Assembly: GCF_016765795.1 (NCBI RefSeq)
Contig: NZ_JAESVP010000010.1
Location: 1 to 64,000 of the forward strand
DNA from: Fuscibacter oryzae
GTDB lineage: Bacteria; Pseudomonadota; Alphaproteobacteria; Rhodobacterales; Rhodobacteraceae
Reading direction: 5' to 3'
Length of the DNA stretch: 64,000 nucleotides
A program made the translations under genes and the position numbers. Shown here in pieces: positions 1 through 7,507 of this stretch; position 1 is the first letter of the stretch; the number at the start of each line of letters is the position of its first letter. A model generated the notes under the pieces. That model was not told the origin of the DNA. It saw only the letters and a list, made by a program, of their open reading frames with translations, and made no database searches.

Positions 1-46
1 GCGCGCCGGGCGCTTGAGCAATCTGAGGGCTCCGCGCCCGGCGCGC
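1..46. repeat. 13-bp perfect inverted repeat
   Basis: GCGCGCCGGGCGC (1-13) is exactly inverted at 34-46, leaving a 20-nt loop. In RNA this would be a very stable stem. It lies at the window edge, so it may be the end of a longer RNA or a terminator stem of an upstream gene. No T-run follows it. Confidence 0.6.
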
Positions 47-169
47 TTGCCCAACCCGAAACCGACCACTATCAACCCCAAGGACTCTCGTTATGAACGA
101 GGGACGACCGGGGGGCAGGTCATTTTTGGTGCATTATTGGTGCCCTGCCTATTCTGAGCACCAACACTC
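47..169. other. Noncoding stretch with small hairpins
   Basis: No convincing reading frame or ribosome binding site is visible. Short structures are present: CTCGTT/AACGAG around position 100, TTGGTGC (137-143) facing GCACCAA (158-164), and a near-tandem TTGGTGC at 126-132 and 137-143. Together with the flanking stem and the terminator at 170-202 this could be the 3' part of a small RNA or an untranslated region. No known RNA family was recognised. Confidence 0.3.
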
Positions 170-202
170 AAAAGACCGCCCTTGGGGCGGTCTTTTGGTT
201 TT
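170..202 (+). terminator. Intrinsic terminator
   Basis: A perfect 12-bp stem AAAAGACCGCCC (170-181) / GGGCGGTCTTTT (185-196) with a 3-nt loop is followed by GGTTTT. The T-rich side is on the plus strand. The transcript it ends must start upstream or outside the window, because no gene precedes it here. Confidence 0.8.
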
Positions 203-221
203 CAGCCCGTGACTTCCCAAT

Positions 222-260
222 TTGATGCCGTAATATTGCCGTCAGGCATAATTATGCCTG
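222..260 (+). promoter_or_regulatory. 18-bp palindrome at a candidate promoter
   Basis: CAGGCATAATTATGCCTG (243-260) is a perfect palindrome whose last base is 24 nt before the ATG at 285. It contains a CATAAT hexamer (247-252) that could be a -10 box with TTGATG (222-227) as a poor -35 at 19-nt spacing. The geometry suits an operator for a dimeric repressor of the gene at 285. No known operator was matched. Confidence 0.4.
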
Positions 261-284
261 CCTGTGTTTGCGGAGCGCGAAACC

Positions 285-1262
285 ATGGCGGCACCAGCCC
301 TGACGGAAGACTACCAGCTTAAGCTGGAAAAGTTCATCTCGACCGTTCCGCCCTATGTCGGCGATCTGCCCGGCCAGACGCCAGAGGTACGGTCAACCGG
401 CAAGGGATCGAAAACCCTGACCACGGCGAAAGGCAAATTTTCGTCGGATGATGTGAAAGCCATCGCTGATGGCATCGTGACGAACCCCGATTTTCAGCGG
501 ATGACCGGCTATAGCCAGCGCAGCTTGCTCGACAAATGGGTCAACGACCGCACCACCACCTGCAACGAGTTCTGTTCAAAATGCGCGGTGGCAATGGGCT
601 ATACCTCAAAGGATGGGGTGGGCCGGTTTGATATTGCCGACTGGCTGACGCGCTATGGCCTTGGCCATTGCTGGGTGCCTGCCAGCAGTGGAGCCATGCC
701 AAATTATGGCGATGTGTTCCGCATGTTCGCGCAGTCATCCGACCACAACGGCACCAACCTGAACCACATGGGCGTGTCGCTCTATGTCGAGGGCGCAAAT
801 TGGTACACGGTTGAATCCGGCCAGGGCGGACCGAGCAATGGCTATGATGCGATCAAGCGCAAGCGCCACGACTGGCGGCCTGATGCCCTTCAAGGCTGGG
901 TAAACATGAAGGCGCTGATCGACGCGGGCAAGCCCGTGCCCCATTGGCTGGGCGGCTGGTGGGAAGTCGAAGAAGGCGCTTACGAGGTGTGGTATTACTA
1001 CTTCGAGGCGCCGAACAAAGTATATTACTCGTCTGAACCGCCCGCAAACCTTTACGCCCCGCCGATGCGGCCCGGAACGGTGGGATCGTTCGCAATGAAG
1101 GGCATGTTCGGCGTGCAGGTCTTCTGGAACAGCGCCGATGTGGACGAAGATTTCATGGCAGGCTTGCAGGATTCCAAGAAGCGCAAGTTCACCATGACCG
1201 GCAAAACCACGCGCGGCGTGCCGTTGACAGCCACCCGAATGATGATCAGCGGGCTGTTGTAG
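285..1262 (+). CDS. Putative papain-like (NlpC/P60 or CHAP-type) cysteine hydrolase
   Basis: A 325-residue protein I cannot place in a named family. Residues about 85-200 look like a papain-like hydrolase: TTTCNEFCSKC has a CNxF signature with Cys93 as likely nucleophile (further Cys at 97, 100 and 129), HMGVSL supplies His161, and Glu177 could be the third residue. Such folds cleave peptidoglycan peptides or other amides. No signal peptide or membrane segment is evident, so any target outside the cytoplasm would need another export route. The C-terminal third is Trp/Tyr-rich and unrecognised. The ATG at 285 is chosen over an in-frame GTG at 264 because GGAG sits 9 nt upstream. It stands alone behind a palindrome and looks less GC-rich than its neighbours, hinting at acquisition. 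Existence of the gene is fairly sure; the activity is an inference. Confidence 0.6.
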   Translation: MAAPALTEDYQLKLEKFISTVPPYVGDLPGQTPEVRSTGKGSKTLTTAKGKFSSDDVKAIADGIVTNPDFQRMTGYSQRSLLDKWVNDRTTTCNEFCSKCAVAMGYTSKDGVGRFDIADWLTRYGLGHCWVPASSGAMPNYGDVFRMFAQSSDHNGTNLNHMGVSLYVEGANWYTVESGQGGPSNGYDAIKRKRHDWRPDALQGWVNMKALIDAGKPVPHWLGGWWEVEEGAYEVWYYYFEAPNKVYYSSEPPANLYAPPMRPGTVGSFAMKGMFGVQVFWNSADVDEDFMAGLQDSKKRKFTMTGKTTRGVPLTATRMMISGLL

Positions 1263-1292
1263 CCGTCTTTTGCCATGATCGGCGGGCAGCGG

Positions 1293-1320
1293 TTGACCCT
1301 CTGCCCCCGCCGGGTCTATC
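1293..1320 (+). promoter_or_regulatory. Candidate sigma70 promoter for rnd-kdsD-lptCAB
   Basis: TTGACC (1293-1298), a 16-nt spacer, then TCTATC (1315-1320). A start near 1327 would give a leader of about 28 nt before the TTG start at 1355. The -35 lies inside an imperfect inverted repeat (GGCGGGCAG/CTGCCC-CCGCC). The -10 is weak. Confidence 0.4.
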
Positions 1321-1354
1321 GAGGCTGCGACCCCATCTGACGGAACCCCGCACC

Positions 1355-1969
1355 TTGGCCAACCATCTGCACCAGAACGACCTGCCCGACGGCCTGACCC
1401 TTGGCCCCGTGGTCGCCATCGACACCGAAACCATGGGCCTTGACCCACGCCGCGACCGACTGTGCGTGGTGCAATTGTCCAGCGGCGACGGTAACGCCCA
1501 TCTGGTGCAGATCGCCCGTGGCCAGACCAGCGCGCCCAATCTGGAACGGTTGCTGACCGATCCGGCGGTGTTGAAGCTGTTCCACTTTGGCCGGTTCGAC
1601 GTGGCCGCCTTGCAAAAAGCTTTTGGCGTGCGCACCGCGCCCGTCTGGTGCACCAAGATCGCATCCAAGCTGATCCGTACCTATACGGATCGCCACGGCC
1701 TGAAATACCTACTGATGGAATATGTCGGCGTGGATGTTTCCAAGGCGCAGCAAACCAGCGACTGGGGCTCTGCCGTGTTGACCGATGCGCAAAAGGACTA
1801 TGCGGCATCGGATGTGCTGTATCTGCACAAGCTGAAAGACGCGCTGGAGGCGATCTTGCACCGCGAGGGCCGGATGGATCTGGCGCAACGCTGTTTCGAT
1901 TTCCTGCCCGCACGGGCGGAGCTGGACCTTCTGGGCTGGGACGAACCGAATGACCTCTTCCACCACTGA
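1355..1969 (+). CDS. rnd: Ribonuclease D-like DEDDy 3'-5' exonuclease
   Basis: A 204-residue single-domain exonuclease that trims RNA 3' ends with two metal ions. The three Exo motifs are visible: DTET near residue 24, HFGRFD in the middle and YAASD near the C terminus, the Tyr marking the DEDDy class. It lacks the HRDC domains of full-length E. coli RNase D, as is usual for the short alphaproteobacterial form. The start is TTG with GGAA about 9 nt upstream; no ATG fits better. It overlaps kdsD by 20 nt, so it probably leads the envelope operon. RNase D-like identity is firm; physiological substrates are unknown. Confidence 0.82.
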   Translation: MANHLHQNDLPDGLTLGPVVAIDTETMGLDPRRDRLCVVQLSSGDGNAHLVQIARGQTSAPNLERLLTDPAVLKLFHFGRFDVAALQKAFGVRTAPVWCTKIASKLIRTYTDRHGLKYLLMEYVGVDVSKAQQTSDWGSAVLTDAQKDYAASDVLYLHKLKDALEAILHREGRMDLAQRCFDFLPARAELDLLGWDEPNDLFHH

Positions 1970-2930
1970 TTTTCTGGTCACCGACTTTCTGGCCACCGGT
2001 CGCCGCGTCATCGCACGCGAAGCCGAGGCGCTGACCGTGCTTGGCGACAGCCTTGGCGACGGGTTTGGCGCGGCGGTTCGGCTGATCCTGTCTGCCGAAG
2101 GGCGGGTCATCGTGTCCGGCATGGGCAAATCGGGCCATATTGCGCGCAAGATGGCGGCAACCTTTGCCAGCACCGGCACGCCTGCCCATTTTGTTCACCC
2201 CGCCGAGGCCAGCCATGGCGATCTGGGCATGGTGACCAAGGGCGATGTGGCGCTGCTCATCTCGAATTCGGGTGAGACAGCGGAACTGGCCGACATCATC
2301 GCCCATACCCGTCGCTTTGGCATTCCGATGATCGGCATCACCGGCAAACCAGATTCGACCCTTGCCCGCCAGTCAGAGGTGGCCTTGCTGCTGCCCGCCG
2401 TGCCAGAGGCTTGCGATACCGGCATCGTGCCCACCACCTCCACCACCATGACGCTGGCCTTGGGCGATGCGCTGGCCGTGGCACTGATGGAGCATCGCAA
2501 GTTCACGCCGGAGCATTTTCGCATGTTCCACCCCGGCGGTAAACTGGGTGCCAAGCTGCTGAAGGTGCGCGATTTGATGCACGCCGACCTGCCGCTGATC
2601 AACCATGACGCCCCGATGAGCGAGGCTTTGCTGGAAATCAGCGCCAAGGGCTATGGCGTGGTGGGGGTCACCGATGCCGACGGCTGGCTACAGGGCATCA
2701 TCACCGATGGCGACCTGCGGCGACATATGAACGGCCTGCTGGACCTGTCGGCGGGCGATGTGATGACGCGCGGCCCGCGCACTGTTTCGCCCGATGCGCT
2801 GGCCGAAAAGGCTGTGGCTCTGATGAATGACAAAAAGATCACCTGCCTTTTCGTCATGGCAGATGAGGCCCCCGGCCAGCCGCTGGGCATCGTTCATATC
2901 CATGACTGCCTGCGCGCAGGGGTGGTCTGA
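1950..2930 (+). CDS. kdsD: Arabinose-5-phosphate isomerase
   Basis: A 326-residue cytoplasmic enzyme that converts ribulose-5-phosphate to arabinose-5-phosphate, the first committed step to Kdo for LPS. An N-terminal SIS domain (roughly residues 30-180; GMGKSGHIARK and ISNSGETAEL are sugar-phosphate binding stretches) is followed by two CBS domains (about 200-326). The ATG lies inside the end of rnd, and lptC starts 1 nt after the stop, giving tight translational coupling. KdsB, which activates Kdo, is encoded at 13738-14526. Confidence 0.93.
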   Translation: MTSSTTDFLVTDFLATGRRVIAREAEALTVLGDSLGDGFGAAVRLILSAEGRVIVSGMGKSGHIARKMAATFASTGTPAHFVHPAEASHGDLGMVTKGDVALLISNSGETAELADIIAHTRRFGIPMIGITGKPDSTLARQSEVALLLPAVPEACDTGIVPTTSTTMTLALGDALAVALMEHRKFTPEHFRMFHPGGKLGAKLLKVRDLMHADLPLINHDAPMSEALLEISAKGYGVVGVTDADGWLQGIITDGDLRRHMNGLLDLSAGDVMTRGPRTVSPDALAEKAVALMNDKKITCLFVMADEAPGQPLGIVHIHDCLRAGVV

Positions 2931-2931
2931 C

Positions 2932-3537
2932 ATGGTGTTTCAGGCTCGCGACAACCTGCATTCGCGCGTTGTCGCCGTGCTGAAGATCGCGCTGCCGCTG
3001 CTGGCGCTGGCCATCCTGTCGTCGCTGTTCCTGTTCTCGCGCCAGATCAACCCCGAAGATGCCATCCCCTATGCCAAGGTTGATATCGAGGACCGTCTGC
3101 GCGAACCCCGGCTGACCGATGCGGGCCTGTCGGGGGTAACCGCCGACGGTGCTGCACTGACCCTGAACATGGCCGAGGCCCGGCCCCGCCCCGATGGCAG
3201 CGGCACGGCCAAGGGCATCACTGGCAGACTCGCCACGCCAGACGGCTCCACCACTGACATTACCGCAGGAACCGCCGAGGTGGACAATGTCGCCAAAAGC
3301 GCGGAACTGGCGGGCGGGGTGACGCTGAAATCCTCTGCAGGTTATACTGTGATTAGCGCCGGCTTCGGCCTTGCGCTGGATCGGACCTGGGCCGAAAGCC
3401 GCGGCGCCGTCACGGCAGACGCCCCGATGGGCAAATTGACGGCAGATCGGATGAAACTTTACCAGAAGGGCCAAGGCGGCGGCTATCTTCTGGTTTTCAA
3501 CGGCAACGTCCACTTGCTATACCAACCGGCGAAATGA
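2932..3537 (+). CDS. lptC: LPS export protein LptC
   Basis: A 201-residue bitopic inner-membrane protein. A short basic N terminus precedes one membrane helix (about residues 14-35, rich in Leu/Ala), then a periplasmic beta-rich domain that passes LPS from LptBFG to LptA. The ATG at 2932 directly follows the kdsD stop; a longer in-frame extension into kdsD (from 2827) is possible but would put non-LptC sequence before the membrane anchor. It overlaps lptA by 4 nt (ATGA). Size and position match LptC; sequence conservation in this family is low. Confidence 0.87.
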   Translation: MVFQARDNLHSRVVAVLKIALPLLALAILSSLFLFSRQINPEDAIPYAKVDIEDRLREPRLTDAGLSGVTADGAALTLNMAEARPRPDGSGTAKGITGRLATPDGSTTDITAGTAEVDNVAKSAELAGGVTLKSSAGYTVISAGFGLALDRTWAESRGAVTADAPMGKLTADRMKLYQKGQGGGYLLVFNGNVHLLYQPAK

Positions 3538-4043
3538 CGGGATTTCCCATGATCAAGCCCTTTGCCCTTATCGCCCTTTGCGTCGCCCTTCTGCTGGGGC
3601 CGGATGCGGCCTTTGCGCAGGGCACGAACCTGAAATTCGGTGGTTTGAAGGGCGATCCCTCTCAGCCGGTAGAGGTAAAGGCCGACAGCCTGTCGGTCGA
3701 TCAGACCAATGGCGCTGCGGAATTTGCCGGTAACGTGCTGGTCACCCAAGGCGCCATGAAGCTGTCGGCTGACAAGGTGACCGTCACCTATGCCGCCGAC
3801 CAAAAGCAGGTGCAGTCGCTGCATGCCACCGGCAACGTGCTGCTGGTGAACGCAACCGATGCCGCCAAGGGGAACGAGGCGGTCTATACCATCGCCTCCG
3901 GGGCCGTGGTGATGACGGGCGATGTGGTGCTAACCCAAGGGGCCGCCGCGATCAAGGGGCAGAAACTGTCGGTCGATCTGAAATCCGGCACCGGCCGGAT
4001 GGAGGGCGGCGTGACCACAACCTTCGTGCCGGGGGGCAACTGA
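3534..4043 (+). CDS. lptA: LPS transport periplasmic protein LptA
   Basis: A 169-residue periplasmic bridge protein. A signal peptide with a hydrophobic Leu/Ala core ends at AFAQG (cleavage near residue 28). The mature part is an OstA-type beta-jellyroll ([12 protein letters not shown] and [12 protein letters not shown] are typical strands). The ATG at 3534 overlaps the lptC stop; an ATG at 3549 is an alternative that keeps the signal peptide. Its stop overlaps the lptB start (TGATG). It would polymerise between LptC and the outer-membrane LptD, which is not in this window. Confidence 0.9.
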   Translation: MTGFPMIKPFALIALCVALLLGPDAAFAQGTNLKFGGLKGDPSQPVEVKADSLSVDQTNGAAEFAGNVLVTQGAMKLSADKVTVTYAADQKQVQSLHATGNVLLVNATDAAKGNEAVYTIASGAVVMTGDVVLTQGAAAIKGQKLSVDLKSGTGRMEGGVTTTFVPGGN

Positions 4044-4801
4044 TGTCGCCCGATCACGCGACCGAGGCACCCTCGGCGCAGGGTCTGTCGATTCGCGGGT
4101 TGCAGAAAAGCTACAAACGCCGCCCGGTGATCCGCGATGTGTCGCTGGATCTGCGGCAAGGCGAAGTGGTGGCACTGCTTGGCCCGAACGGCTGCGGCAA
4201 GACCACCACCTTTTATTCCATCGCCGGACTGGTCATCCCGGAACGCGGCAAGGTCACCATTGACGGGCGCGACGTGACATCGCTGCCGATGTATCGCCGC
4301 GCCCGGCTGGGCATTGGCTATCTGCCGCAAGAGGTCTCGATCTTTCGCGGCCTGTCGGTCGAAGACAACATTCTGGCCGTTCTGGAGATTCGCGAGCCCG
4401 ACCGCCACAAGCGCCGCGAACGGCTGGAAGAGTTGCTGGGCGAGTTTTCCATCACCCATATCCGCCATGCCCCCGCGCTGGCCCTGTCGGGCGGCGAACG
4501 GCGGCGGGTGGAAATTGCCCGCTGTCTGGCGGCGGAGCCGAAGTACCTGCTGCTGGACGAACCCTTCGCCGGGGTGGACCCGATCGCCGTCGGCGAAATC
4601 CGCCACCTGGTGCATGATCTGAAAAGCAGGGGAATCGGCGTCCTGATCACCGACCATAACGTGCGCGAAACACTGGACATCGTGGACCGCGCCTACATCC
4701 TGCATGACGGCACTGTGCTGAAAACCGGAACGGCGCAGGAAATCGTTCAGGATGAGATGGTTCGCCGCGTCTATCTGGGCGAGAATTTCCGCATCATTTG
4801 A
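4043..4801 (+). CDS. lptB: LPS export ABC transporter ATP-binding protein LptB
   Basis: A 252-residue ATPase driving LPS extraction by LptFG. Walker [10 protein letters not shown], the signature [14 protein letters not shown] and Walker [11 protein letters not shown] with DP are all intact, followed by the H-loop region TDHNVRETL. Its start overlaps the lptA stop. It is the last gene of the lpt set; 213 nt then separate it from hpf. The membrane partners LptF and LptG lie elsewhere. Confidence 0.96.
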   Translation: MSPDHATEAPSAQGLSIRGLQKSYKRRPVIRDVSLDLRQGEVVALLGPNGCGKTTTFYSIAGLVIPERGKVTIDGRDVTSLPMYRRARLGIGYLPQEVSIFRGLSVEDNILAVLEIREPDRHKRRERLEELLGEFSITHIRHAPALALSGGERRRVEIARCLAAEPKYLLLDEPFAGVDPIAVGEIRHLVHDLKSRGIGVLITDHNVRETLDIVDRAYILHDGTVLKTGTAQEIVQDEMVRRVYLGENFRII

Positions 4802-4820
4802 CGATGCTGTCACACCGTTA

Positions 4821-4849
4821 TTGACAAGCGCAGGGCGGCGTTCCCAAAT
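4821..4849 (+). promoter_or_regulatory. Candidate promoter for hpf
   Basis: A perfect TTGACA (4821-4826) is followed after 17 nt by CCAAAT (4844-4849), a weak -10. The same kind of -10 (GCAAAT) sits before the cbtB riboswitch at 57424-57452. It would give hpf its own transcript with a leader of about 160 nt, apart from read-through from lptB. Confidence 0.4.
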
Positions 4850-4965
4850 GAAGGGGATGCACGCGATATGCGCCCAGACCCGAATGACACAAGCGGCCCG
4901 CCACCGGCCCCGCCGCAGATGGGAACTGGGCAGAATTTCCCCTTTCTCTCAATGGGAAAACCCCG

Positions 4966-4986
4966 CCCCGGCAACCCGTGCCGGGG
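4966..4986 (+). promoter_or_regulatory. Leader hairpin before hpf
   Basis: CCCCGGCA (4966-4973) and TGCCGGGG (4979-4986) form a perfect 8-bp stem with a 5-nt loop, ending 28 nt before the hpf start and 15 nt before the strong Shine-Dalgarno TAAAGGAGG (5002-5010). There is no T-run, so it is not a classical terminator. It may protect the mRNA or tune translation. Confidence 0.5.
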
Positions 4987-5014
4987 ACTTCTACGCATAT
5001 GTAAAGGAGGCATC

Positions 5015-5590
5015 ATGCGCTACCAGATCAGCGGAAAACAAATCGACATTGGTGAAGCCCTTCAGACCCATGTGAAGGCCGAACTGGGCGAGGTGATAGA
5101 GAAATACGCCCAGCGCCCGACCGATGCCACGGTGGTGTTTTCGCGCGTTGCGCATGAAAACGTCTGCGAAGCGGTGATCCATCTGTCTACCGGACTGACG
5201 GTGCAGGCCAAGGGCCATGCCACCGAAATCTATGCCGCTTTTGAAAGCTGCCGCGAAAAGATGGACAAGCAGATGCGCCGGTACAAGCGGCGCCTGCGCA
5301 ACCATCATACCAACCGCGTAGAGCCGGTTGAATTCGAGGGCGGCTCCGCCTATATCCTCGCGCCAACCGAGGAGCCGGAAGACGCAGATACCGACGCGCT
5401 ACAGCCGATTGTCATCGCCGAGATGGAGACGAAGATTCCGTCAATCACCGTGGGCGAGGCGGTCATGCAGCTGGAGCTTGCCGGGCAGCGTCTTTTGGTC
5501 TTTCGCAACGAAGGACATGGCGGCGTGAATGTGGTGTACCGTCGGGATGACGGCAACATCGGCTGGATCGATCCGCGCAACAGCAAATAA
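5015..5590 (+). CDS. hpf: Long-form ribosome hibernation promoting factor
   Basis: A 191-residue protein. The N-terminal half is the YfiA/Hpf ribosome-binding domain (the start MRYQISGKQIDIG is typical). The C-terminal domain (about 135-191, with the conserved stretch VYRRDDGNIGWIDP) dimerises inactive ribosomes into 100S particles in the long form. The ATG at 5015 is fixed by an excellent Shine-Dalgarno, TAAAGGAGG at 5002-5010. It is followed by ptsN, as in many Proteobacteria; rpoN, often next to these genes, is absent here. Confidence 0.92.
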   Translation: MRYQISGKQIDIGEALQTHVKAELGEVIEKYAQRPTDATVVFSRVAHENVCEAVIHLSTGLTVQAKGHATEIYAAFESCREKMDKQMRRYKRRLRNHHTNRVEPVEFEGGSAYILAPTEEPEDADTDALQPIVIAEMETKIPSITVGEAVMQLELAGQRLLVFRNEGHGGVNVVYRRDDGNIGWIDPRNSK

Positions 5591-5622
5591 GGCCCGGTTC
5601 AGGGCCAAAAGGACGAACAGGC

Positions 5623-6087
5623 ATGAACCTTGCCAAGCTTTTGACACCCGGCGCCGTGCGTGTGCTGGGCCAGATGACCAGCAAGAAACGGTTGTTTCAA
5701 GAGCTTGGTGAGGTCGCCGCCCAGGCCTATGGCCTGAATGCGGCCCAAGCCTTTGACGGCTTGCAGGAGCGCGAAAGCCTGGGGCCAACCGGGGTGGGCA
5801 ACGGCATCGCCCTGCCCCACGCCCGGCTGGAAGGGCTGACCCAGATCGTCGGGCTGTTCGTGCGGCTGGAAAAACCGCTGGAATATGACAGCGTGGATCG
5901 TCAGCCGATCGACCTGGCCTTCTGCCTGCTGGCGCCAAAGGATTCAGGCGTCGATCACCTCAAGGCGCTGGCGCTGGTCAGTCGTACCATGCGCGACGCG
6001 TCAGTTTGCGCCAAGCTGCGCGCCAACAGTGATCCGGCCAAACTTTACGCCATTCTGACCGAGGCAAAGGCGATTCAGGCCGCCTGA
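5623..6087 (+). CDS. ptsN: Nitrogen-regulatory PTS protein EIIA-Ntr
   Basis: A 154-residue cytoplasmic phosphocarrier, one EIIA domain. The phosphorylated histidine is His66 in GNGIALPHAR. It takes phosphate from the Npr/EI-Ntr relay and regulates potassium, nitrogen and envelope functions by protein contact. A Shine-Dalgarno (AAAGGAC) precedes the ATG. Its stop is only 6 bp from the end of the convergent sulfotransferase gene, with no terminator between them. Confidence 0.93.
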   Translation: MNLAKLLTPGAVRVLGQMTSKKRLFQELGEVAAQAYGLNAAQAFDGLQERESLGPTGVGNGIALPHARLEGLTQIVGLFVRLEKPLEYDSVDRQPIDLAFCLLAPKDSGVDHLKALALVSRTMRDASVCAKLRANSDPAKLYAILTEAKAIQAA

Positions 6088-6093
6088 TCCGGT

Positions 6094-7503
6094 TCAGAAG
6101 CCGGGCTGCCAGTCGCCAAAGCCGAAAGCCGTATAGTCCCGGCCATAGGCGGCGCGGGCCGCGGCCTCCAGATCGGGGCCATAAAGGCTGTCGAGCGCAT
6201 AAGGCCCGGTCGCTACGGCGGCGGGCAAGGCAGGCAAGGGCCGCCCGATTTCCGCCGAAAGCCAGGCAACGCCCTCGGCCAGCCGGTCTTCACGGATTAC
6301 CAGATCAGGGCCCTGCAAGGAGGCAAAGCCCTGCAAGATGGTTCCTTGGGTCGCCAGATGCGGCGGAGTGCGCAGTTCGGTCCGGCCGTTGTGCAGGTGG
6401 CGGATCATGTCCAGAAACACCAACAGACCCTCGCGATATTCGGCGGCACTGGCAAAGCCTTTGCCCTTGGGCGGCAGGGTGAACTTGTGAACCCGCTTCA
6501 GATAGGGCCGCAGCTCCGGCATCCATTCGCGCGCGACGAAATCGGAAAAGGCGGCATGCGCGCGCGCCAGCGGATGGCGCAGCACCGTAAAGCTGCGGTG
6601 GCCCGGATTGCCCTCGCGCCAGCGGCGCAGGGACTGGCGGTCCATGCCCGTCTGCACCCCGCCCATCGCGTTCAGCCATTTGCGCAGCCTTGCCTCTGGT
6701 GCGGCCTTGATCGGCATGAACAGCAGGGGCTGTACCTCTGACGCCAGATAGCTGGGCACGGCACCGGCGCGGCGCGGCTCAAAACTGGGGCTGTGGCTTA
6801 GGGCAAAGAAATCGACCTTGGCCAACCCCGCCTGCATTTCGGCGGGGTTCGACACCTTGTCCAGAATCGGTTCGGGATTCTGTTTCTTGAAGCGATAGTT
6901 CAATGCCTGCAACCGCGCCTCTACCCCCAGAAAGGCGGCAAGACCGTTCAGCACATCCAGATCAAGGATATCATCATAGTCGATATAAAACGCGGTCTGC
7001 CCGGTGGCCTGCAACTGGTGGGTCAGGCGGCGCTGGAACTGCTGCAATACATCCAGCCGAGCGGTGAATTCCTCCAGATCGAACGGGGGCCGCACGGTTT
7101 TCAGATGCTTGGTGTTGGCCAGCCACCACTGATCGCTTTCCATCGCGATTTTCCAACTGACATAGCTGTCCAGATGGTTGCGCGTCAGGATGATCTTGGC
7201 CACCGCCGGATCATTCACCACCAGATCGAACACGCGCGGGTCATGGTCGTTGAAATAGCGAAACCCAGACATCCCGTCGGTGCCCGTCACCATGGCGCGC
7301 AACAGGCTGCGCGGATCGGCGTTGCGCTGATCCAGCGACACGCCCAGCAATTCTTGCTTGCCCTCCCCGCCAATGAAATAGGGGTTGAACGCCTCGCCAT
7401 GGCATCTGACGCCCGCCAGATCGTTCAGATTGGCTTCCAGAAAATTCGATCCTGTCCGCATTTCGGCGAACACGACAAAGCTGGTGAATCGCAGGGTTGG
7501 CAT
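6094..7503 (-). CDS. Two-domain sulfotransferase-like protein (NodH/Stf0-like N half)
   Basis: A 469-residue protein, about twice the size of a single sulfotransferase. The N-terminal domain (1-about 240) has the PAPS 5'-phosphosulfate loop in AEMRTGSNFLEANL (residues 13-26) and a 3'-phosphate-binding region ILTRNHLDSYVSWK (105-118), as in NodH/Stf0 proteins. The C-terminal half has a second 3'-phosphate-type stretch, FTVLRHPLARAHAAF (305-319), but no clear second 5' loop, so it may be a degenerate or acceptor-binding copy. It starts 4 nt after the GT14 gene and ends the glycan operon. Likely role: sulfation of a surface glycan. CysQ, encoded at the other end of the operon, would clear the PAP product. 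Confidence 0.72.
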   Translation of the reverse strand: MPTLRFTSFVVFAEMRTGSNFLEANLNDLAGVRCHGEAFNPYFIGGEGKQELLGVSLDQRNADPRSLLRAMVTGTDGMSGFRYFNDHDPRVFDLVVNDPAVAKIILTRNHLDSYVSWKIAMESDQWWLANTKHLKTVRPPFDLEEFTARLDVLQQFQRRLTHQLQATGQTAFYIDYDDILDLDVLNGLAAFLGVEARLQALNYRFKKQNPEPILDKVSNPAEMQAGLAKVDFFALSHSPSFEPRRAGAVPSYLASEVQPLLFMPIKAAPEARLRKWLNAMGGVQTGMDRQSLRRWREGNPGHRSFTVLRHPLARAHAAFSDFVAREWMPELRPYLKRVHKFTLPPKGKGFASAAEYREGLLVFLDMIRHLHNGRTELRTPPHLATQGTILQGFASLQGPDLVIREDRLAEGVAWLSAEIGRPLPALPAAVATGPYALDSLYGPDLEAAARAAYGRDYTAFGFGDWQPGF

Positions 7504-7507
7504 CCGG

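Noticed and set aside
735-2306. Long minus-strand frame across rnd, kdsD and the first gene
   Set aside because: Crosses three plausible genes and shows no domain.
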